A stretch of DNA of 64,000 nucleotides, taken from an uncultured Prevotellaceae bacterium. GTDB lineage: Bacteria; Bacteroidota; Bacteroidia; Bacteroidales; Bacteroidaceae. Below the pieces are notes generated by a model. It did not search any database. It saw nothing but the letters and a program-made list of their open reading frames with translations, and was not told the DNA's origin. Made by a program: the position numbers and the translations under genes. Positions 62,001-64,000 of this stretch are shown here, one piece after another. Position 1 is the first letter of the stretch; the number at the start of each line of letters is the position of its first letter. The stretch spans positions 186,001-250,000 of the forward strand of contig CACXIP010000002.1 in the NCBI GenBank assembly GCA_902767775.1, in the 5' to 3' direction.

Positions 62001-63725
62001 TTGTGAGAACTCTGCCAGACGGTCGCCAAGCACCTTCGATACCATCAGGTTGGTGCCCCAGCCGCTGCCGCCGGGTGAGTTGAGCCATTCGCGCTGCAGG
62101 TCGCCGTCCCACCAACAGCCCTCGAACATCGAACCTGTGCGGGTCTGTCCGGTGCGTTCTCCCTTGCAGTCGTACACATAATCATCTACATAACTCAATA
62201 TCTCGTAGCCTTTATGCGAGGCGTCTATGTCAAGACAGGTGCCGCGACCTACATCGTAGACACTGGGTAAGTACCATTCCTTGATGCGCTCTGCACTGCG
62301 GGCATCGTAAAGCAGTTGGCCAAGCAGCGAACTCTGTTGTATGGCATAGACCTCCAGACCGGGACGGTCGGGGTCGATGTCGGAGAGTACGAAGCGGTCG
62401 CCGTGACCGATGCCGGGGCTGGCAAACCATCCTGTGTGGGGATTCACCGAGTAGCCGCCCTGAATCATTTCGTCAGTGCCGTCGCCGTCGACATCTGCTA
62501 CACGCAACTGATGGAACTCTGCAGGCCAAGGGGTCTTGTCGTTGCGGCTCCAGGTGTGGGAGTGATGCCAGTTTGTCGCTTTGCCGTTGCTCCAGTCGTA
62601 GTCCCAAGTGAAGACATAATTGTGGTGGGTCTTGTTGTTGTCGCGGTCCAGACATTCCATCACCAGTGTGGGGTGGATGCCGTCAAGGTAGCAAATGGCG
62701 AAATGGCCGTCCATGGCGGAGTAACCATCGCTCATGTAGTTGGGGCGCGAGGTGCGTGTGTAGTGGTCACTGCCGTCCGTGACCTCGTCGTATTTCAACT
62801 CGCTGGCGGCAATTTCCTCTCCAGTCAGGCCGTCGATGACACTGATGTAAAACGGACGGTTGCGAACGGCCTGTGTGCGGTAGTCCACGATGCCGTCTCC
62901 ATCGACGTCGGGCACATCGCTCCCCATGGCATATTTACCCCAGGTGTTGTTGGCCTTGTCCCAGAAGCGGGTACCGTCGCTGCTGCGCACCATCACCTCG
63001 CAGCGTCCGTCGCAGTTGATGTCCCATGCCACTACCATGTCGTTCTGACCACCGCAGATGTTCACGTTGGGTCCCATGTCCACCGTCCATAGCAGCTCGC
63101 CTGTGAAACGATAGGCCTGAATCTTGTGCGTGGTGGTGGCTGTGTTCTCTGTGTTCTCCGCATCATCCGAGACTCCGCTGGCAAAAAGGCGGTCCACAAC
63201 AACGGCATCATATTCTCCGTCGCCATCCGTGTCCATGGGCCAGCAGAATTTCGTGCGGTAGTCGTTGCGATGGATGACGGTGTTGTCGAAGTCGATGTTC
63301 AGCCACACGTTGGGCCAGGACTGGGCCTTGTAAAGGAAGGGCTTGCTCATGGCGCCTTCCACTCCGTCGGGACCGATGGCGGCGACGGCATACTCGGTAT
63401 TCGTTGTGAGCGACGCTGGCTTGTAGTTGGTCACCTTCAGAGGAGTGGTGTTCATCTTCGTGAATTCCGTTGCTCCTGCCGTGCGCTTGTACACGTTGTA
63501 GGTCGTGCCTTCCGGCTCCTGTGCCAACTTACGCCAAGAGATGAGGTAGCCTGTACCGCCCGTTGCGGTGACACTGCGGCCACCGGAACGATAGACGGCC
63601 ACCACGCCGCGGTCTAAAGGCTGCTGAAGCCGTTGCGACCATACGGAAAGATGACAAAAGAAGAGAAGCAGCATCATGGCGGTGCGCTGCAAACCTGACA
63701 AATTGGAAGATAAGATAGGTTTCAT
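59100..63725 (-). CDS. PL11 rhamnogalacturonan lyase with beta-strand-repeat extension
   Basis: The promoter at 63782-63752 fixes the start at 63725 (MKPILSSNLSGLQRTAMMLL), giving 1541 aa; the frame is open 39 codons further from a TTG. Residues about 35-620 are a complete PL11 domain (PLDRGVVAVYRSGGRSVT, YRTKFCWPMDTDGDGEYD, VADVDGDGTDEMIQGGYSVN, DWREEVILAKQN), an RG-I endolyase family normally about 600 aa. Residues about 690-1430 are repeated Gly/Thr/Asn-rich beta-strand units like autotransporter-associated repeats (GKTIVNGGTLTVPNFFDGG, SPITVNGGTLELSNSS). The end (DIYAISGICLHARK ... GTYIVVRGNKSRKIRIERS) is a sorting-like tail. The extension probably forms a beta-helix on the cell surface. 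Confidence 0.85.
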   Translation of the reverse strand: MKPILSSNLSGLQRTAMMLLLFFCHLSVWSQRLQQPLDRGVVAVYRSGGRSVTATGGTGYLISWRKLAQEPEGTTYNVYKRTAGATEFTKMNTTPLKVTNYKPASLTTNTEYAVAAIGPDGVEGAMSKPFLYKAQSWPNVWLNIDFDNTVIHRNDYRTKFCWPMDTDGDGEYDAVVVDRLFASGVSDDAENTENTATTTHKIQAYRFTGELLWTVDMGPNVNICGGQNDMVVAWDINCDGRCEVMVRSSDGTRFWDKANNTWGKYAMGSDVPDVDGDGIVDYRTQAVRNRPFYISVIDGLTGEEIAASELKYDEVTDGSDHYTRTSRPNYMSDGYSAMDGHFAICYLDGIHPTLVMECLDRDNNKTHHNYVFTWDYDWSNGKATNWHHSHTWSRNDKTPWPAEFHQLRVADVDGDGTDEMIQGGYSVNPHTGWFASPGIGHGDRFVLSDIDPDRPGLEVYAIQQSSLLGQLLYDARSAERIKEWYLPSVYDVGRGTCLDIDASHKGYEILSYVDDYVYDCKGERTGQTRTGSMFEGCWWDGDLQREWLNSPGGSGWGTNLMVSKVLGDRLAEFSQESNWATHAATGTRPAFMGDIIGDWREEVILAKQNAESCTGLVGYTTAMPTNYSIYCLQQDPHYRGDCTTRGYYQHPNTGFYLGGAMPMPPLPPVFEADLRWKQGSVSTTGLGVTIDDGFTTFDMASTVPYADGKSILFDIYGDNNSRIWVDKPMNAPVVYLMNPRGHDYEIVSQHLGATNGIITTGSGSLIKSMQGKVLLAGWLRHTGPTIISEGTLQVNGDIAGPVELRARGTLSGYITLKDTLTFEGALNHEGCRLMPGDGKSPEGELHSLKSVTLPGNVYLEVTAGWMGNSQGSFPVCSYIHVEGDLTFKGTNYVTVNLWSKDEAEYVIASCTGTMNCDPTKLKTRGLEGINYDLVVKDNKLVLVIHGSRAPQQGVVWYGYESNVWDYKSHNFDFNGSTAFVAGDALVFDSQGKQKNITVNEMMVTSGVTFDSGTYTLSGQGGISGEGGITVNPDANVTLNMKYSDYTGKTIVNGGTLTVPNFFDGGNKSALGAATAAKDNLQLNGGTLVLSKENMGTDRQITLTDTATIRITQSNSSLSLKGAVSGTGYLVKDGAGQLNFTYGGANNFAGLIVKRGVVAQGAWNATFGRVGSPMLLAGGEVHQIDVNSTSTVPVFNHVVTVEEGTTNKIVGSSRGKLNGSVKGKGALTIVSKYVRCDIGLNFKDYEGTLTASGSQWRLMSNVTDMSKATLKVDAATNIAHYSSGSATQQSATLRIGAITGTAADGVLEGQTTYRIGCLDKDMTFSGLFKGTSVIKEGKGRLTLKTAGSTSPITVNGGTLELSNSSTTAMTTGLVSVASSAVITGTATLQNLTLKKGATTLCQLNSYGNSCLTVKGYLKHDGDTILVVIPTTRQLPIGSEITVFNVSGSHTGNFIVKVDDGGVGYELDSSTLLTDGKLRVTAITNAIDAIIADDDLVDIYAISGICLHARKPYAAARASLRPGTYIVVRGNKSRKIRIERSDD

Positions 63726-63751
63726 TTTTAAGTAGTTTGTTGATTCTTGCA

Positions 63752-63782
63752 CAAAAGTATAGAAAAACTTCGTATAAACAAA
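63752..63782 (-). promoter_or_regulatory. Promoter of the PL11 gene
   Basis: TTTG (63782-63779), 19-nt spacer, TACTTTTG (63759-63752) on the minus strand, 27 nt before the ATG at 63725: a perfect match. Confidence 0.85.
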
Positions 63783-63838
63783 GTTTACACCAAAACATAT
63801 TGTTAAAATCACGGCTATGTGAAATATCGCTGAATGGT

Positions 63839-64000
63839 TCAAAGGTGTGATGAACTGTTGAAATAGTCAAAACCTACGATGGTGTCTACGAAACGGTGGA
63901 CATAGTCACGGGAAGTGGTAGACCATTGGAAATCAAAGCGGTAAAGCACCTGTGTGGTGTAGTCGTTGTCGGATTCTATCCAGCGCATCTGGTGGGTGCT
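63839..64000 (-). CDS. C-terminal end of an unidentified protein, partial
   Basis: The last 53 codons of a leftward gene are present: RWIESDNDYTTQVLYRFDFQ, then WSTTSRDYVHRFVDTIVGFD, YFNSSSHL and a TGA at 63841-63839. The remainder lies beyond the window. The piece is too short to name. Its stop is 57 bp before the PL11 promoter, so PL11 is transcribed separately. Confidence 0.55.
   Translation of the reverse strand, partial: STHQMRWIESDNDYTTQVLYRFDFQWSTTSRDYVHRFVDTIVGFDYFNSSSHL

Noticed and set aside
63726-63842. 39-codon N-terminal extension of PL11 from a TTG
   Set aside because: The promoter at 63782-63752 lies inside it, and the extension overlaps the end of the upstream gene.

Overview
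The window looks like a chromosomal segment of a gut- or rumen-type Bacteroidota, most likely Prevotellaceae. The reasons are the Bacteroidota promoter pattern (TTTG-N19..22-TAnnTTTG) in front of many genes, two SusC/SusD polysaccharide utilization loci (PULs), lipoproteins with Bacteroidota-type lipoboxes, and short C-terminal tails ending in GIYI.NGKKVVK-like sequences. Family assignments come from motif recognition only; no database search was run.

1-12.7 kb is mostly housekeeping: the N-terminal part of a TPR/PD40 (PorE-like) lipoprotein, an O-acetylhomoserine sulfhydrylase, a MITE-like repeat split by a Tn5/IS4-type insertion sequence, an AlkD-like DNA glycosylase, a GH73-LysM peptidoglycan hydrolase, kdsB, an SLC13 carrier, an ACT-domain protein with phenylacetate-CoA ligase, and a membrane-bound HTH regulator paired with a secreted lipocalin-like protein. 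tRNA-Pro follows at 12.9 kb.

13.1-34.6 kb is one large PUL. A leftward operon encodes GH16-GH18, GH18-ThuA, GH9 and ThuA proteins. A DUF6377-type regulator sits in the middle. A rightward run encodes SusC, SusD, three surface lipoproteins, a GH30 enzyme and a repeat-containing surface protein. Beta-1,3-glucanase, chitinase and probable beta-1,6-glucanase together fit the fungal cell wall as substrate (inference).

34.7-41.1 kb is an AT-rich island of five leftward genes for mosaic, immunity-like proteins with no visible toxin. Duplicated sequences and two truncated gene remnants lie at its ends, which points to repeated duplication and deletion. 41.3-41.9 kb holds an intact copy of the MITE and a 7-bp minisatellite.

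41.9-55.3 kb is a second PUL: SusC, SusD, a lipoprotein, a polysaccharide lyase-GH88 fusion and GH2, with a divergent beta-propeller LuxR-type membrane regulator. The lyase and GH88 activities fused in one chain suggest a uronic-acid polysaccharide.

55.5-64 kb holds small secreted or membrane proteins, a GH106-like enzyme and a very large PL11 rhamnogalacturonan lyase carrying a beta-strand-repeat region, plus the end of a further gene. The last two enzymes suggest pectin (RG-I) breakdown.
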